Of a stretch of 64,000 nt of DNA, positions 35,298 through 44,317 are shown in pieces; the stretch's first letter is position 1; every line of letters starts with the position of its first letter. The stretch is from Bacteroidota bacterium. Lineage in GTDB: Bacteria > Bacteroidota > Bacteroidia > Bacteroidales > F082. The position numbers and the translations under genes were made by a program. The DNA is taken from positions 1 through 64,000 of the forward strand of contig WOUZ01000003.1 in the NCBI GenBank assembly GCA_009773165.1, read 5' to 3'. The notes beneath the pieces are model-generated. The model was not told where the DNA came from. It ran no database searches and worked only from the letters and a program-made list of their open reading frames with translations.

Positions 35298-36017
35298 ATG
35301 GATAAAAAGAGATGGGTAATCCCCGACATTCACGGATGCAGCAAAACCTTACGTAGTCTTATCGAAAATGTGATCAAACCTTCCCGCTGGGATGAGTTGA
35401 TTTTTTTAGGTGATTATATCGACCGCGGCCCTGACAGCAAAGGGGTAATCGACTATATCATGTCGCTTCAACATAAAGAATATGATATACGCCTGCTTAT
35501 GGGAAATCATGAGGAATACTGTGTCAAAGCCTGGGATGAAGATAAAAACAAAACACGCTTTCTGGGGCTTTCGTTCCGTACAAAAACTCAAAAGATGTGG
35601 GAATTACACGGTGGCAAAGAAACAATGGCAAGCTTCAAAGTTGATTTTGCCTCCGAAATTTCTGAAAAATATATCGATTGGATGCGAAATCTTTCGCTCT
35701 TTATCGAAACAGAGAAGCATGTTTTGGTGCATGCTGGTATGAATTTTACCATCGATGATCCTTTTACTGATCGCTTTGCAATGCTTTGGACAAAGGAATT
35801 TAAGGTTATCCCCTCAAAGATCAGAAATAAAAAGGTTATACATGGCCATACGCCTGTAGATCTGGAGTTTATGGATCATGTGATAAAGTCTGATTCGTAT
35901 CATTTCATCGATTTGGATAATGGTGTTTATATGCTTAACAGAGCCGGATACGGAAACCTGATTGCATATGAACTAAATTCAAATACGTATCTCATTCAAC
36001 CTAATCTGGACTATTAG
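35298..36017 (+). CDS. PPP-family metallophosphoesterase (serine/threonine phosphatase-like)
   Basis: A 239-residue cytosolic phosphatase of the PPP/ApaH-like superfamily. The ATG at 35298 is used because the in-frame TTG at 35268 overlaps the -7 box. All metal-binding motifs are present in order: 'IPDIHG' (residues ~8-13), 'FLGDYIDRGPDS', 'MGNHEEY', 'VHAGMNF' and 'VIHGHTP'. This pattern fits bacterial protein phosphatases of the PrpA type and also diadenosine tetraphosphatases; the sequence alone does not decide. The gene stands alone between the gpmA terminator and the convergent queA. Confidence 0.88.
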   Translation: MDKKRWVIPDIHGCSKTLRSLIENVIKPSRWDELIFLGDYIDRGPDSKGVIDYIMSLQHKEYDIRLLMGNHEEYCVKAWDEDKNKTRFLGLSFRTKTQKMWELHGGKETMASFKVDFASEISEKYIDWMRNLSLFIETEKHVLVHAGMNFTIDDPFTDRFAMLWTKEFKVIPSKIRNKKVIHGHTPVDLEFMDHVIKSDSYHFIDLDNGVYMLNRAGYGNLIAYELNSNTYLIQPNLDY

Positions 36018-36044
36018 GGTTTTATCCTTATTTTTTTATACATA

Positions 36045-37277
36045 TCAAGGTATAAACAAGCAACTATCACCATAGCTTAGAAAACGAAAATTGTTTCTCA
36101 GCGCGTAATCGTATACATCTTTCCATTGATCTCCAATAAGAGCAGAAACCAGCAACAGTAACGTGCTTTTAGGCTGATGGAAATTGGTAATGAGGCCGGT
36201 AGCTATTTTAAAAGTATAACCCGGAGCGATCATAACCGAGGTCGATGCATGGATTTCGTTCAAATTGTGAGTGTCCATGAACATTAAAATTGCCTGTAAT
36301 GTTCTTTCTGCAGAAATGGTAGAAGCCTCATATTCATATTTGTAAGGTGTCCATTGGTCAACTTTCAACACTTGTGACGTTATTTCATCTTTAAGTAGTT
36401 TTAAACCAATCCAATAAAGGCTTTCAATAGTGCGCATACTTGTTGTGCCAATTGGAATTATTGGCTTACCAAGGTGTGAAAGCAATTTTTCAACAGTTGC
36501 TCTGCTAACAAAAATGCGCTCTGCATGCATATCATGTTCACCAATCGTATCGGTGGAAACCGGTTTAAATGTTCCTGCACCAACATGAAGTGTTACATTT
36601 GTAAACGAAATCCCTTTTGATTTAAGACTGTCTACAACTTCTTTACTGAAATGTAAACTGGCTGTTGGAGCAGCTACTGACCCTTCATTTTGAGCAAAAA
36701 TTGTCTGATACCTGATGCTATCGCTGTTTTCAGCTTTTCTGTTGAGATAGGGTGGTAAAGGTAATTCACCTGCTGTTTCAAGTATCTGACCAAAGGTAAT
36801 TTCCTGATTGTCCCATGAAAACTCAATTATTGAGTGATCACCTTTTTTTTCTAATCTCTTCACCTCAATTAAGGTACCGAACCCTGAAGGATTGATTTCC
36901 ATCCTAAGTGAGTCTGATTTCCAGCGTTTTGAATTGCCTACAAAGCATTTCCATTTGACAGGTGATTTGGATGAAATATTGATTTGCGAATCACCTTCGT
37001 TTTCTACCGGCTCTAAACAAAACACTTCAATCGAAGCCCCGTTAGCATTCTTGAAATGCAAACGTGCCTGTATGACTTTTGTTTCATTGGTGATGAGTAA
37101 GGTTCCAGATGGCAGATAATGACCCAGTTGTGAAAATGTATCCTCACTTATTTTTTTACCTAACTGAAGTAAAAGTTTTGACTGATCGCGCTGCTCTAGC
37201 GGGTATCGTGCAATTTGGTGTTCCTGTAAAGGATAATCATAAGCTTCGATCAAAATTTTGCGAACGTCTGCCATCAT
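36045..37277 (-). CDS. queA: S-adenosylmethionine:tRNA ribosyltransferase-isomerase
   Basis: Makes epoxyqueuosine in tRNA by transferring and isomerising the ribosyl of AdoMet onto 7-aminomethyl-7-deazaguanine. It is 410 residues, longer than the ~345-350 of E. coli QueA, with extra sequence in the first half. Core motifs are intact: 'YDYPLQEHQIARYPLEQRDQSKLL', 'GTLLITNETKVIQARL', 'ELPLPPYLNR', 'GSVAAPTASLHF', 'HVGAGTFKPV' and the end 'NFHQPKSTLLLLVSAL'. The start (ATG at 37277 or the next codon) directly abuts the stop of the upstream porin gene, so the two are probably coupled, with no clear functional link. Confidence 0.95.
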   Translation of the reverse strand: MMADVRKILIEAYDYPLQEHQIARYPLEQRDQSKLLLQLGKKISEDTFSQLGHYLPSGTLLITNETKVIQARLHFKNANGASIEVFCLEPVENEGDSQINISSKSPVKWKCFVGNSKRWKSDSLRMEINPSGFGTLIEVKRLEKKGDHSIIEFSWDNQEITFGQILETAGELPLPPYLNRKAENSDSIRYQTIFAQNEGSVAAPTASLHFSKEVVDSLKSKGISFTNVTLHVGAGTFKPVSTDTIGEHDMHAERIFVSRATVEKLLSHLGKPIIPIGTTSMRTIESLYWIGLKLLKDEITSQVLKVDQWTPYKYEYEASTISAERTLQAILMFMDTHNLNEIHASTSVMIAPGYTFKIATGLITNFHQPKSTLLLLVSALIGDQWKDVYDYALRNNFRFLSYGDSCLFIP

Positions 37278-38597
37278 TTATTCAAATCTGAAAAGAGTTG
37301 GCTTAAATGTAATCATTAACCAACCAAAGTAAGGTGTTTCAAGATATTGAGGATCAACTTGCTTGACTTTTGAATAGGTATCATTGGTGATGTAATAACA
37401 AAAACCAGCATTAAGAATTAATTCTTTTGAAAAACTATGACTCCATACGAGATCAATTTCAGAACCTAATGATCCTTCCAGATAGGCTTTTTCTGCAAAA
37501 GGATCAACAACAGATTGTTGTAAAGCAAAGTGATGATAATCAATACTGACTTTATTCTTGTTGTTGGGGTAAAAATGGATGCTTGGATATATATCAACAA
37601 GACCTCCGTTTAATGTTCCGGAAGGCAAAACATATTGATTCATTAAACCATAGCGGAGGTATCTGATTCCATAAAAAAGGTCAAAATTGTGCTCCGTTTT
37701 CTGATAGTCAGCATCGTTTTTTGAAGCATCATGACCACTTAGAAGATCAATTCCTGCTCCAAGACGCCATTTCTTTATTCGATACGCTGCTTCAGCAGTC
37801 ATCATCCATGAACTTACCTCTTTTCCAAGCTGACTCTTCCCCGACTGTCCATAAAGATTTATTCTGCTTTCAAAACCAGCTTTTTTAAATTCACTATGCA
37901 ACCCATATGTTGCCATAAGATATATTGTACTTGTTGTTTTATCCTTTTGATAACCAGTAAGTAAACCTGTGGCTGAGACATACCATCCATCTAGTATATT
38001 TCTTTTCAAGTACACAAAATTTAAAGTTCGCAACCTTCGGCTTATTGGATCAACATCAAAATTATTCAAGCCACTTCCAGCTGAAGTACCTTTTTTGTTA
38101 TCGTTATTATAGGACAATGCAATATCAAACTGCCATTTATTTTTATAATATTGAAACAATATAGCATCGTAAGTAATTCCTGATTGAGGCCAATTTCTTA
38201 TTGATAATAGCCGTTGATCATCATACATAAATTCCTGACGACCGATTTTGAGTGTGGATGATTTAAATAATTTGAGTTTCATCCATGCTTGGTAAAGCCC
38301 AGTACTTGAACTGTTTGAAAAAGCACCGGTACCTGAGGATATGTTTTCGTCTCCCCAAATCCGGGCGTCTTGCAGGCTCACGTAAATGGCATATTTTTCT
38401 TTGGTGAGTTGAAAATTCAATCGGCTTCGCTGACTGATGTATGTCGTTACATCTGTTTCTTGAGTGGGTGTAAAATTAAAGCCATTGTTGACTTCTAACC
38501 TTGGACGAAGTTCTGCCGAAATTTCAAATTGTCCAAAAGCTTGTGTAACACAGAGCGTTGTCATGATAAGCTGAAGGAAAATTATTCTTTTCATCAT
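37278..38597 (-). CDS. Outer-membrane porin of the alginate-export type
   Basis: A ~439-residue outer-membrane beta-barrel. The ATG at 38597 (or the adjacent 38594) opens a signal peptide ending 'CVTQAFGQ'; the in-frame TTG at 38609 lies inside the promoter box. The mature sequence alternates amphipathic strands with short turns and has the alginate-export/porin-like features 'RSRLNFQL', 'IYVSLQDARIWGDE', 'LKIGRQEFMYDDQRLLS' and a final strand with terminal aromatic 'TLFRFE'. No alginate genes are nearby, so the solute is not known. It is transcribed together with queA. Confidence 0.8.
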   Translation of the reverse strand: MMKRIIFLQLIMTTLCVTQAFGQFEISAELRPRLEVNNGFNFTPTQETDVTTYISQRSRLNFQLTKEKYAIYVSLQDARIWGDENISSGTGAFSNSSSTGLYQAWMKLKLFKSSTLKIGRQEFMYDDQRLLSIRNWPQSGITYDAILFQYYKNKWQFDIALSYNNDNKKGTSAGSGLNNFDVDPISRRLRTLNFVYLKRNILDGWYVSATGLLTGYQKDKTTSTIYLMATYGLHSEFKKAGFESRINLYGQSGKSQLGKEVSSWMMTAEAAYRIKKWRLGAGIDLLSGHDASKNDADYQKTEHNFDLFYGIRYLRYGLMNQYVLPSGTLNGGLVDIYPSIHFYPNNKNKVSIDYHHFALQQSVVDPFAEKAYLEGSLGSEIDLVWSHSFSKELILNAGFCYYITNDTYSKVKQVDPQYLETPYFGWLMITFKPTLFRFE

Positions 38598-38606
38598 TTT
38601 TTTTGG

Positions 38607-38614
38607 CAAATTTA
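38607..38614 (-). promoter_or_regulatory. -7 box for the porin-queA pair
   Basis: The minus strand reads TAAATTTG, ending nine bases before the ATG at 38597, again giving an almost leaderless start. Confidence 0.5.
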
Positions 38615-38709
38615 GTCAATCTAACAGGAGTAGCAAAATCAGTAATCCCTTCCTTTCAATCGAAAAGGATACTGAATCACTTTTTTTATCAGTTAAGGTG
38701 AAAGCTGCG

Positions 38710-38717
38710 TATCTTTG
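38710..38717 (+). promoter_or_regulatory. pssA: -7 box for pssA
   Basis: TATCTTTG matches TAnnTTTG, 17 bases before the ATG at 38735. Confidence 0.5.
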
Positions 38718-38734
38718 CTTTTTAAATCAACGCC

Positions 38735-39466
38735 ATGAATATTAAGAAACACATCCCTAACTTTATTACGCTGCTGAATTTATTAAGTGGTGTTATTTCC
38801 ATCGTTTTTTTCGCACAGGATCAATTAACGATGGCGGCTTACATGATTTTTTTAGCTGCTGTTTTCGATTTTCTTGATGGCTTTTCTGCCCGGATGTTAA
38901 AAGCTTACTCACCTTTGGGAGTTCAACTGGATTCATTGGCTGATGTCGTTTCTTTTGGGGTTTCCCCGTCACTAATCCTTTTTGCGCTGATTAGTAAAAG
39001 TCATGGATTGCCAGCAGTGCTTTGGCACGACCAAAACCTTTTACCCTTTTTTGCGTTGATAGTTCCTTTATTTGCTGCTCTAAGATTAGCGAAGTTTAAT
39101 ATTGATGATCGCCAGACAGAATCATTTATAGGGCTGCCTTCACCTGCTTCAGGACTGCTTCTTGCTTCTTTGCCGCTTGTTCGCGAACAATTGTATGAGC
39201 AGCAATCACTTTTTTATATGGTAGTAACAAACACCTATTTTTATATAGGAATGGGATTGATAATGAGCGTTTTGATGATTTCTGAATTGCCTCTTTTTGG
39301 GCTAAAATTTAAATCTTTTGCTTTAAAAGGAAACGAAGTCAGGTACTTTTTCCTTCTGGCATCCATTATTTTAATCGTGACTTTGCAATTTGTGGCAATA
39401 CCGTTTATTATATTGCTATATCTTTTACTGTCGCTAATTGTTTTTCTTGCTGATATCCAAAGCTAA
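38735..39466 (+). CDS. pssA: CDP-diacylglycerol-serine O-phosphatidyltransferase
   Basis: Integral membrane enzyme making phosphatidylserine, the precursor of phosphatidylethanolamine, from CDP-diacylglycerol and serine; 243 residues. The CDP-alcohol phosphatidyltransferase motif D-G-x2-A-R-x8-G-x3-D-x3-D is intact in 'DGFSARMLKAYSPLGVQLDS' plus the following 'LAD' (about residues 49-71). Start 'IPNFITLLNLLSGV' is typical of the PssA subfamily. About seven membrane segments are visible. The gene converges on lptB. Confidence 0.92.
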   Translation: MNIKKHIPNFITLLNLLSGVISIVFFAQDQLTMAAYMIFLAAVFDFLDGFSARMLKAYSPLGVQLDSLADVVSFGVSPSLILFALISKSHGLPAVLWHDQNLLPFFALIVPLFAALRLAKFNIDDRQTESFIGLPSPASGLLLASLPLVREQLYEQQSLFYMVVTNTYFYIGMGLIMSVLMISELPLFGLKFKSFALKGNEVRYFFLLASIILIVTLQFVAIPFIILLYLLLSLIVFLADIQS

Positions 39467-39511
39467 GTAGCTTGCAACCCATTTTCTGGATTTAAAAACT
39501 GACAAGCAGGA

Positions 39512-40240
39512 TTATTTTTTGCGCAGTTCAAAATTCTGCCCCAGATATACTTTTCTTACATGTTCATCGGCAGCGAGCTCCTCAGAAGTTCCTGCCATGA
39601 GGATAGAGCCTTCAAACAGAAGGTAGGCCCTGTCGGTGATAGACAATGTTTCGTGGACATTGTGATCGGTGATTAAAATCCCGATATTTTTATTTTTTAG
39701 AGCTGCCACAATTGCCTGAATATCTTCCACTGCAATTGGATCTACTCCTGCAAAAGGTTCATCAAGCAAGATAAAACCCGGGTCAACGGCCAATGCACGC
39801 GCAATTTCAGTTCTTCTACGTTCACCACCGGAAAGTTGAATGCCTTTGCTTTTTCTAATTTGCTGTAAACCAAATTCATCCAAAAGATTTTCCAGCTTTG
39901 CTTGCTGCTCCTCCTTTGAAATTTTTTTAAACTGCATGACCGAGCGAATGTTGTCTTCAACCGACATCTGACGGAAAACACTGGCTTCCTGCGCTAAATA
40001 TCCAATTCCTCGCTGTGCCCGGCGATACATAGGTTCGTTGGTTATATCAAGATCATCAAGATAAACGTGACCCGATAATGGTTTTATCAAGCCAACAGTC
40101 ATGTAAAAAGTAGTCGTTTTTCCAGCACCATTAGGGCCTAAAAGCCCAACAATCTCACCTTGATTCACATAAACAGAAACGTCTTTAACAACCGTTCGTT
40201 GCTTGTATTTTTTATAGAGATTAGCGGTGCGTAGCTGCAT
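39512..40240 (-). CDS. lptB: LPS export ABC transporter ATP-binding protein LptB
   Basis: Cytoplasmic ATPase that drives the LptB2FG extractor of LPS from the inner membrane; 242 residues. Walker A is 'GPNGAGKTT' (about 36-44), the Q-loop is in '[15 protein letters not shown]' (the Lpt-type 'YLPQEASIFRKLSV'-like region), the ABC signature is '[15 protein letters not shown]', Walker B '[13 protein letters not shown]' and the switch His '[11 protein letters not shown]'. The Q-loop and the D-loop '[13 protein letters not shown]' place it in the LptB subfamily. It ends the minus-strand group kdsD / AhpD-like / DUF5686 / lptB. lptF/G are not in the window. Confidence 0.93.
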   Translation of the reverse strand: MQLRTANLYKKYKQRTVVKDVSVYVNQGEIVGLLGPNGAGKTTTFYMTVGLIKPLSGHVYLDDLDITNEPMYRRAQRGIGYLAQEASVFRQMSVEDNIRSVMQFKKISKEEQQAKLENLLDEFGLQQIRKSKGIQLSGGERRRTEIARALAVDPGFILLDEPFAGVDPIAVEDIQAIVAALKNKNIGILITDHNVHETLSITDRAYLLFEGSILMAGTSEELAADEHVRKVYLGQNFELRKK

Positions 40241-40306
40241 GAACCATAAGTTTTTATCGGATTAATTAACGTGGCAAAGGTAAAAGAATTGTCAGGTGCT
40301 AAAACA

Positions 40307-42778
40307 TTAAAAGGCAAATTGCAATGAAACAAACACTGCAAATGGTGTTGAACCTTCATTTTCGTTGTGCGATAATCGCCACACAGCATCAACCCGAATG
40401 ATTTTGAAAATATTCTCAATGCCAGCTCCTGCTTCGAAATATGGCTTATCAAGCATAAAGGTCGCTTTTGGCAGCGAATTCAGCTGAAGGTTTGCGTCGG
40501 AAATGGAACCTGCCAATCCTTTGACAAACAGCACTTCGCGCCATTTAAGTTTTCTGAAAAACGGAACACGGTTGAAAAAGAAGCCGTCAAAATGATGGGT
40601 ATAATAAATACTCGCATACCTGTCGGAAATGAATTCATAGTAATTCATCAGGTTGAATGCGTATTCATCAAAAACAAATGTTTCATTTCCAGGATGTAAA
40701 ACAAGTAGTGGAAATGGTACTTCCCCAAAAACATGTCCCCCTTCAACAATAAATTTCGACCAGCCAAAGCTACCTATATTGAACCAGTGTGAAACACCTG
40801 CCTGTAATCGGTGATAGCCGTAATCACCATTGATGAGCCCTGGTACGCCTAAGCTATACCGAAAATTGATAACAGGGTAGGGGGTTCCAAGATTTATGCG
40901 ATCAAAGGATTTAATAACAACTCTTTCGCGATAAGCAAAACGACCTTCAATAGCAAGCTCGGTCGTGATCAGTGAGTTATGAATGATTGAATCACCACTG
41001 GGAGTGTAGGTTTTAAGCTGAAAGTCGCCCACAGGAAATAGTTCACGATGCAAAAGCTCCACCCTGTTCGAAAGGCCAATGAACCATTCATGATCATAAT
41101 ATAAACGAAATTCGCCCGTGAGATTTAACTTATCTGCCGGCTGTCGGCGGAATAATGATCCAATAATATTGTCTTCGCTAAACGCATTGAAACTTGAACC
41201 AAGTTGCTCCATATCATACTTAAAGTTAGCGCCAACAGCCCGAAGAGGATTTTTTGCGAAGGTATAGTATATGCCGGCCCCGTATTTCATTTGCTGGTCG
41301 CGCAGTGCGAACGCTAAATGACCTTCAAGACGCAGGTTTTCGCTGAAAAGGGTGCTTGTACGCGCCCCGATTCTAAAGCGATGTCCTTCTACCGAATTGA
41401 AACTTGCCAACTTATTCAAAGGCCCTAACTCCAATTTACCATAAGGCAGGTAACCGTAGATAAAAGTATAAATAGCATCAGAATAGGTTCGGAAAATGGG
41501 AACACGCTCAATCGAATCAATCATCATATATATTTTTGATTCTTTATCTGAAAGGCTAAGGTGTCGGTTTTCTTCCCAAAACTCTGATGTTTGTTTCATA
41601 ATGTTTTCATCAAGCAGCAGTTCAGAAGTTTGGCTGTAAAAAGAATCTTCTTTCGTTTGATTGACTATGAAATCACGATAAGTAGTGGTTCTTTGTCCGT
41701 AAAAACCTGGAAGCTTTTTGTTTTGATCGGTGATTGTGAAGTCGGCTACCATGTAGTCATATGTTAAAAACCAATGTTTTCCATTGATGTTTTTAAATTC
41801 CTGACGAATGGATAAGTCGTTCACAAAGTTTAGGTTAGCATCGGATGCAGCGTCAAATTCCAGTTTTTTTACTGCAAAAGAGGTGTCCTGAATCCATAAG
41901 CTACCTGTGAAGGTTAGCTCTTGTTTTCTTCTTGGCTTGAACATGAGTTTATAACTTCGCTCGTTTTCAAGAATAAGGCTGTCAACCAGATAATACCGGT
42001 AGTAAGAAAAAGCAAAGTCAGCCAATGGGCTAACAAAGTTTTTGCCAAATAATGGGATGTAACTGTCATACACATTCACTTCCTGATAAAGATTACCCAT
42101 AAACTGAGCTATGCTTGGATTCTCAATTCCCGAACCTTTTGCAGCTTTGATACGCTCTTTTTTCTTGTCAGGGTTCTTCCTCACGTAAATATCACTCAAC
42201 GTTTCAGAAATGAAAACAGGTAAATAGGTTTTCCCATTAACAGTTGAAGTGTCGATAAAATCAAAAACAAAATCAAATTGCTTTAACAGACGCTTGTCTT
42301 TTAGTTTCTCATCAAAATTATTAGCATCAAATTGAATTTTATTATACACCTCATATTGATAAGATTCGAGTTGATTATTTTTGTTTATCTCCTTGTTTTT
42401 TATAACGTTACGCATAATTATGTCCGCAGGATTTTCTCCTGCGACAACAACTACTTCCTCCAGCTGAAACTGATCAGGATGTAGGGTAAAATTTATTTCC
42501 TGGTACCGGTTTAACTTGATAGGTTGACTTTGACGCTGGTACCCTATAAAAGAGGCAGCAACAGAATCGGCACTAACCCTCGTTTCAAAATAATAATTGC
42601 CTTCGAAGTCGGTTGTTGTGCCAACACTTGTGCCTACAAGATAAACATTTACAAATGGAATTGCTTCGGACGTTTCAACATCCATGACTTTTCCTCTAAT
42701 CTTGGTTACTTGCGACAGGGCAGGTACTACCAAGATACTAAAGAAGATCAGCACAATCCAATGCTTTGCTCCCAGCAT
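40307..42778 (-). CDS. DUF5686 outer-membrane protein with carboxypeptidase-regulatory-like domain
   Basis: An ~823-residue outer-membrane protein. The ATG at 42778 is preferred to the TTG at 42841, which lies inside the upstream gene. The signal peptide ends 'VVPALSQ'. Residues ~25-105 are a carboxypeptidase-regulatory-like beta-sandwich ('KIRGKVMDVETSEAIPFVNVYL', 'GTTTDFEGNYYF'). The DUF5686 portion then covers the remainder ('ADIIMRNVIKNKEINKNN' onward), ending in many amphipathic barrel strands and a terminal aromatic 'FVSLQFAF'. DUF5686 has no agreed function. Its place between kdsD and lptB suggests an envelope role linked to LPS. Confidence 0.85.
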   Translation of the reverse strand: MLGAKHWIVLIFFSILVVPALSQVTKIRGKVMDVETSEAIPFVNVYLVGTSVGTTTDFEGNYYFETRVSADSVAASFIGYQRQSQPIKLNRYQEINFTLHPDQFQLEEVVVVAGENPADIIMRNVIKNKEINKNNQLESYQYEVYNKIQFDANNFDEKLKDKRLLKQFDFVFDFIDTSTVNGKTYLPVFISETLSDIYVRKNPDKKKERIKAAKGSGIENPSIAQFMGNLYQEVNVYDSYIPLFGKNFVSPLADFAFSYYRYYLVDSLILENERSYKLMFKPRRKQELTFTGSLWIQDTSFAVKKLEFDAASDANLNFVNDLSIRQEFKNINGKHWFLTYDYMVADFTITDQNKKLPGFYGQRTTTYRDFIVNQTKEDSFYSQTSELLLDENIMKQTSEFWEENRHLSLSDKESKIYMMIDSIERVPIFRTYSDAIYTFIYGYLPYGKLELGPLNKLASFNSVEGHRFRIGARTSTLFSENLRLEGHLAFALRDQQMKYGAGIYYTFAKNPLRAVGANFKYDMEQLGSSFNAFSEDNIIGSLFRRQPADKLNLTGEFRLYYDHEWFIGLSNRVELLHRELFPVGDFQLKTYTPSGDSIIHNSLITTELAIEGRFAYRERVVIKSFDRINLGTPYPVINFRYSLGVPGLINGDYGYHRLQAGVSHWFNIGSFGWSKFIVEGGHVFGEVPFPLLVLHPGNETFVFDEYAFNLMNYYEFISDRYASIYYTHHFDGFFFNRVPFFRKLKWREVLFVKGLAGSISDANLQLNSLPKATFMLDKPYFEAGAGIENIFKIIRVDAVWRLSHNENEGSTPFAVFVSLQFAF

Positions 42779-42803
42779 GTATAATCGTTTATAAATCAAT
42801 TGA

Positions 42804-43154
42804 CTAATTGCGTTGCTCCATAAGGGCTTCCCAAAACTCAAGAGCTCTGCGTGTATGTGGTATTACAATGGTTCCGCCAACAAGGTTTGCCACACCGAAG
42901 ATTTCCATAATCTCGTCGGTTGTCACGCCAAGTTCAGCACATTTTTGCAGATGATAATAAATACAATCATCACATTTTAAAACCATTGACGCTACTAACC
43001 CAAGCATCTCTTTTGTTTTTGAATCCAAAGCTCCAGGCTCATATGTCAACGTATCCAAACTGTAAATACGTTTCATTATCTTATTGTTGGGAGCATCCAT
43101 CATTTTATCGTTCATTTTTTTGCGGTACGCATTGAACGCTTCAATTGTTTTCAT
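42804..43154 (-). CDS. AhpD-like carboxymuconolactone decarboxylase family protein
   Basis: A 116-residue protein. The ATG at 43154 is chosen over a TTG at 43175. It has the AhpD/CMD redox motif C-x2-C in 'LKCDDCIYYHLQKC' (about residues 61-74), followed by 'GVTTDEIMEIFGVANLVGG', typical of the family. Members act as alkylhydroperoxidase partners or as small thiol-disulphide proteins; a muconolactone role is unlikely with two cysteines. It sits 21 bases after kdsD and 25 bases before the DUF5686 gene, so it is cotranscribed with LPS-related genes for no obvious reason. Confidence 0.88.
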   Translation of the reverse strand: MKTIEAFNAYRKKMNDKMMDAPNNKIMKRIYSLDTLTYEPGALDSKTKEMLGLVASMVLKCDDCIYYHLQKCAELGVTTDEIMEIFGVANLVGGTIVIPHTRRALEFWEALMEQRN

Positions 43155-43175
43155 TTCTTGTTGTTTTAATTGCAA

Positions 43176-44141
43176 TTATATAATTCCTTCTTTTATTATA
43201 TCGTGGAGATGGATTACCCCTTTGTATTTACCAGCTTCAACCACCGGTAATTGTGTAATGTTGAAACGTCGCATGGTTTCAAGTGCATCAACTACTAAAG
43301 CACCCGGCTCAACATGTTTTGGGTTTTTGGTCATAATATCTGAAGCTTTAATCTGATCCAAACGCGGGTTGTTTATTAGCATGCGTCTTAAATCACCATC
43401 TGTAATTATTCCTAATAATATGTCATGATCTAAAACAGCCGTGGCTCCCAGTCGTTTGGCAGAAATCTCAACAATTATCTTTGTCAAATCATCTTCAGGA
43501 CCAACAAAAGGCACCTGATTTTTTAAGAAAATGTCGTCAACCCGCAAATACAACTGTTTCCCAAGTGCACCTCCCGGATGTACTTTAGCGAAATCTTCTG
43601 CTGTGAATCCTCTGCACTCCAGTAAACACACTGCAAGTGCATCACCAATAACGAGTTGGGCTGTTGTGCTGGCTGTTGGTGCAAGATTATTTGGACAAGC
43701 TTCTCTCGGTACTGTTGAATCAAGTGCCACATCAGATTGTAAGGCCAGATAGCTTTGAGTATTTCCAACAATTGAAATTAACTTGTTTTTTCTAGCCTTT
43801 AATAATGGAATGAGAACCCTTATTTCGGGTGTCTCACCACTTTTTGACAATAAAATGATAATATCCTCATCACGAATAACACCCAGATCACCATGAATGG
43901 CATCAGCTGCATGAAGAAACACAGCTGTCGTTCCTGTTGAATTGAATGTAGCAACCATTTTCTGGGCTATGGTGGCGCTTTTGCCAACACCACTTACAAT
44001 CACTTTTCCTTCACAGGCTAAAATCAACTTTACCGCTTCAGCAAATTCATTGCCAAGCACTTTTAACAAACCTGCTAAAGCATTGATTTCGTTATTTATA
44101 ACTTGAGAAGCTATTTGTATAATTTCACTGTTAGTTTTCAA
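43176..44141 (-). CDS. kdsD: Arabinose-5-phosphate isomerase (KpsF/GutQ family)
   Basis: Converts ribulose-5-phosphate to arabinose-5-phosphate, the first step to Kdo for LPS; 321 residues. The SIS domain (about 35-170) has 'KVIVSGVGKSATIAQKMVATFNSTG', 'HAADAIHGDLG' and 'ILLSKSGETPE'. Two CBS domains follow ('VDDIFLKNQVPFV', 'ASDIMTKNPKHV'). The start is a TTG at 44141: a stop codon lies five bases upstream in the same frame and the next in-frame ATG would remove part of the SIS domain. It leads the group with the AhpD-like, DUF5686 and lptB genes. Confidence 0.92.
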   Translation of the reverse strand: MKTNSEIIQIASQVINNEINALAGLLKVLGNEFAEAVKLILACEGKVIVSGVGKSATIAQKMVATFNSTGTTAVFLHAADAIHGDLGVIRDEDIIILLSKSGETPEIRVLIPLLKARKNKLISIVGNTQSYLALQSDVALDSTVPREACPNNLAPTASTTAQLVIGDALAVCLLECRGFTAEDFAKVHPGGALGKQLYLRVDDIFLKNQVPFVGPEDDLTKIIVEISAKRLGATAVLDHDILLGIITDGDLRRMLINNPRLDQIKASDIMTKNPKHVEPGALVVDALETMRRFNITQLPVVEAGKYKGVIHLHDIIKEGII

Positions 44142-44225
44142 TTTTTACTATTTTTTTGTTAGACAAATAGTTCATTTAATGCTGCAAACAATAACCGATT
44201 TCGATATTCATGTGAATCTAAAACG

Positions 44226-44233
44226 CAAAAATA
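44226..44233 (-). promoter_or_regulatory. Candidate -7 box for the kdsD-lptB group
   Basis: The minus strand reads TATTTTTG, matching TAnnTTTG, about 85 bases before the kdsD start. It lies between gldA and kdsD. Confidence 0.4.
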
Positions 44234-44317
44234 CTAAAACTGAGTTGCCTTGTCATACAATTAACATTTGTTGCGAAGGTACACATCAATGAAGCGTTTA
44301 TTAATAAAAAAAAAGCC

